A stretch of DNA of 7,768 bases from Candidatus Solibacter sp. Its GTDB lineage: Bacteria > Acidobacteriota > Terriglobia > Bryobacterales > Bryobacteraceae. Under the pieces are notes generated by a model that saw nothing but the letters and a program-made list of their open reading frames with translations, did not search any database and was not told where the DNA came from. Positions 6,756-7,768 of the stretch are shown here, piece by piece; position 1 is the first letter of the stretch; the number at the start of each line of letters is the position of its first letter. The stretch spans positions 1 to 7,768 of the forward strand of contig JAPKZC010000844.1 of NCBI GenBank assembly GCA_026394025.1, in the 5' to 3' direction. The position numbers and the translations under genes were made by a program.

Positions 6756-6761
6756 GGCGCC

Positions 6762-7768
6762 CTACCAACTGACCAGAATCAGTGACACGCCGTGCAGCGG
6801 CAGGTAAAAGTTCAGCCGCAACCGGCCGTCCGCGGCAGTGGTCCAGCGCGGCGATTCCACGGACTGCAATTGGCCCGCGGCTTCCAGTTGAGCGTACTGC
6901 TCCACGGTGGGCTGGGCCGGCGACCCCATCCTCTTCCACGCTTCGTATGAATTGCTGTAGCGGTCATCCACGCGGAAATGCTGTACCAGCATGCGCCCAC
7001 GGGGCAGCCCCGAGATCGCCAGATCGATCGGCGCCGCGGGACCCGGCTTGGCGGAGTCATGGTAGTTCGACACCAGCACCGCCGCCGAGTGCGCGTCCAC
7101 ACTGGCCATCGCATGAACGTCCGGTTTGTCCTTGGCGCCCGCTGCCAGCAGGCTCTCCAGCGACGCCGCACCGGAACTCACCGCCGCCACGCGCTCGCCC
7201 GTCATCATGCCCAGCATCCGGAAGACGCTGAGCACGGGCTTATCCACGCCGTTCGTGGCCAGGTCGCGGAAACCATCGAACCAAGCCTGATCTTCGAACT
7301 CGAAGGCCCAGGTTACCGCCCCCATCAGGTTCACACCAAGTTTGGCCGCCAGGTCCAGGTGGCGTGGCATGACGGCGGCGGTGTAGCTGGAGTACATCAC
7401 GCCGTTGCGGTACGCGTTCTGCGGATAGACGCGCGAGGAGCAGGCTGCACACCCTTCAGGGTCGGATTCGCCGATGATGATCGGTTTGCCCTTCACCTCG
7501 GGGATGGAAGCGACGATCTCGAAGCCCTTGGCGAGATCCCCCAATTGTCTCTCGATTCCCATCACCACGTTGCCCTCCACGAAGCGCGGCGAGCCCTTGG
7601 CGTGGAAGCTGACGAAATCGAGCGGCGAGCCCGTTTTGCCGGTAGCATAGTTCTTGCCCCGCACCGCGTGTTCCAGGAAGTTGCGCAGGAACGCCGCGGC
7701 GCTGGCGCCGCCCGGTCCGGTGGAGGCGGGTCCGCCGATGCGCGCCGTGGGCAGCGCGCGCTTTACAG
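6762..7768 (-). CDS. GH39 beta-xylosidase-like glycosidase, 5'-truncated
   Basis: The frame stays open to the right edge of the window. The GTG at 7664 is internal, because homologous-looking sequence continues upstream (ARIGGPASTGPGG, FLRNFLEHA). The 334 visible residues cover the second half of the catalytic barrel, with TGKTGSPLDFVSFHAKG, then IIIGESDPEGC, whose Glu (codon 7467-7469) is the likely nucleophile. TWAFEFEDQAWFDGF and NGVDKPVLSVFRMLG follow, then a C-terminal beta-sandwich ending in GVSLILVSW. The acid/base Glu, usually in an NEP motif, and any signal peptide lie outside the window. GH39 includes beta-xylosidases and alpha-L-iduronidases, and the neighbours favour xylosidase. 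It is the upstream gene of an operon with the FAH-fold gene, 6 bp away. Confidence 0.83.
   Translation of the reverse strand, partial: VKRALPTARIGGPASTGPGGASAAAFLRNFLEHAVRGKNYATGKTGSPLDFVSFHAKGSPRFVEGNVVMGIERQLGDLAKGFEIVASIPEVKGKPIIIGESDPEGCAACSSRVYPQNAYRNGVMYSSYTAAVMPRHLDLAAKLGVNLMGAVTWAFEFEDQAWFDGFRDLATNGVDKPVLSVFRMLGMMTGERVAAVSSGAASLESLLAAGAKDKPDVHAMASVDAHSAAVLVSNYHDSAKPGPAAPIDLAISGLPRGRMLVQHFRVDDRYSNSYEAWKRMGSPAQPTVEQYAQLEAAGQLQSVESPRWTTAADGRLRLNFYLPLHGVSLILVSW

Overview
The window is about 7.8 kb of GC-rich, densely packed bacterial DNA: seven protein genes, five of them complete, and no RNA gene, mobile element or CRISPR array that I can see. The gene mix suggests a soil acidobacterium of the Bryobacterales/Solibacter type. 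The pointers are Tat-exported enolase-superfamily and DUF362 proteins, sialidase-fold and GH43/GH39 glycosidases, and a GguC/AraD1-type protein packed together. This placement is an inference from gene content, not a database match. The region reads as a plant-polysaccharide and sugar-acid catabolic locus.

Layout. Positions 1-1960 (+) carry two tandem enolase-superfamily (mandelate racemase / D-galactonate dehydratase-like) genes that overlap by 11 bp. The first is cut by the window edge and has lost a canonical metal ligand. The second is intact and carries a twin-arginine-type leader. A DUF362 gene with a Tat-like leader (1968-2984, -) converges on them, 7 bp away. A 103-bp divergent spacer (2985-3087) separates it from a + strand pair: a sialidase-fold / GH93-like propeller glycosidase (3088-4221) and a secreted GH43 glycosidase with a C-terminal F5/8 type C (discoidin, CBM32-like) domain (4218-5750). 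These two overlap as ATGA. On the - strand, a GH39 beta-xylosidase-like gene (6762-7768, 5' end outside the window) is followed after 6 bp by a GguC/AraD1-like FAH-fold gene (5751-6755). The stop of the FAH gene lies directly against the stop of the GH43 gene.

How the genes may work together (inference). The GH39, GH43 and GH93-like enzymes would release pentoses from arabinoxylan or arabinan outside the cytoplasm. After oxidation to aldonic acids, the dehydratase-type enolase enzyme would make 2-keto-3-deoxy sugar acids, and the FAH-fold protein would process these towards central metabolism. No sugar dehydrogenase, lactonase, transporter or regulator is visible, so the pathway is incomplete here. 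I find no clearly new system. The most unusual points are the altered active site of the first enolase-superfamily protein, the export-type leader on its dehydratase-like partner, and the presence of DUF362 in a sugar locus.
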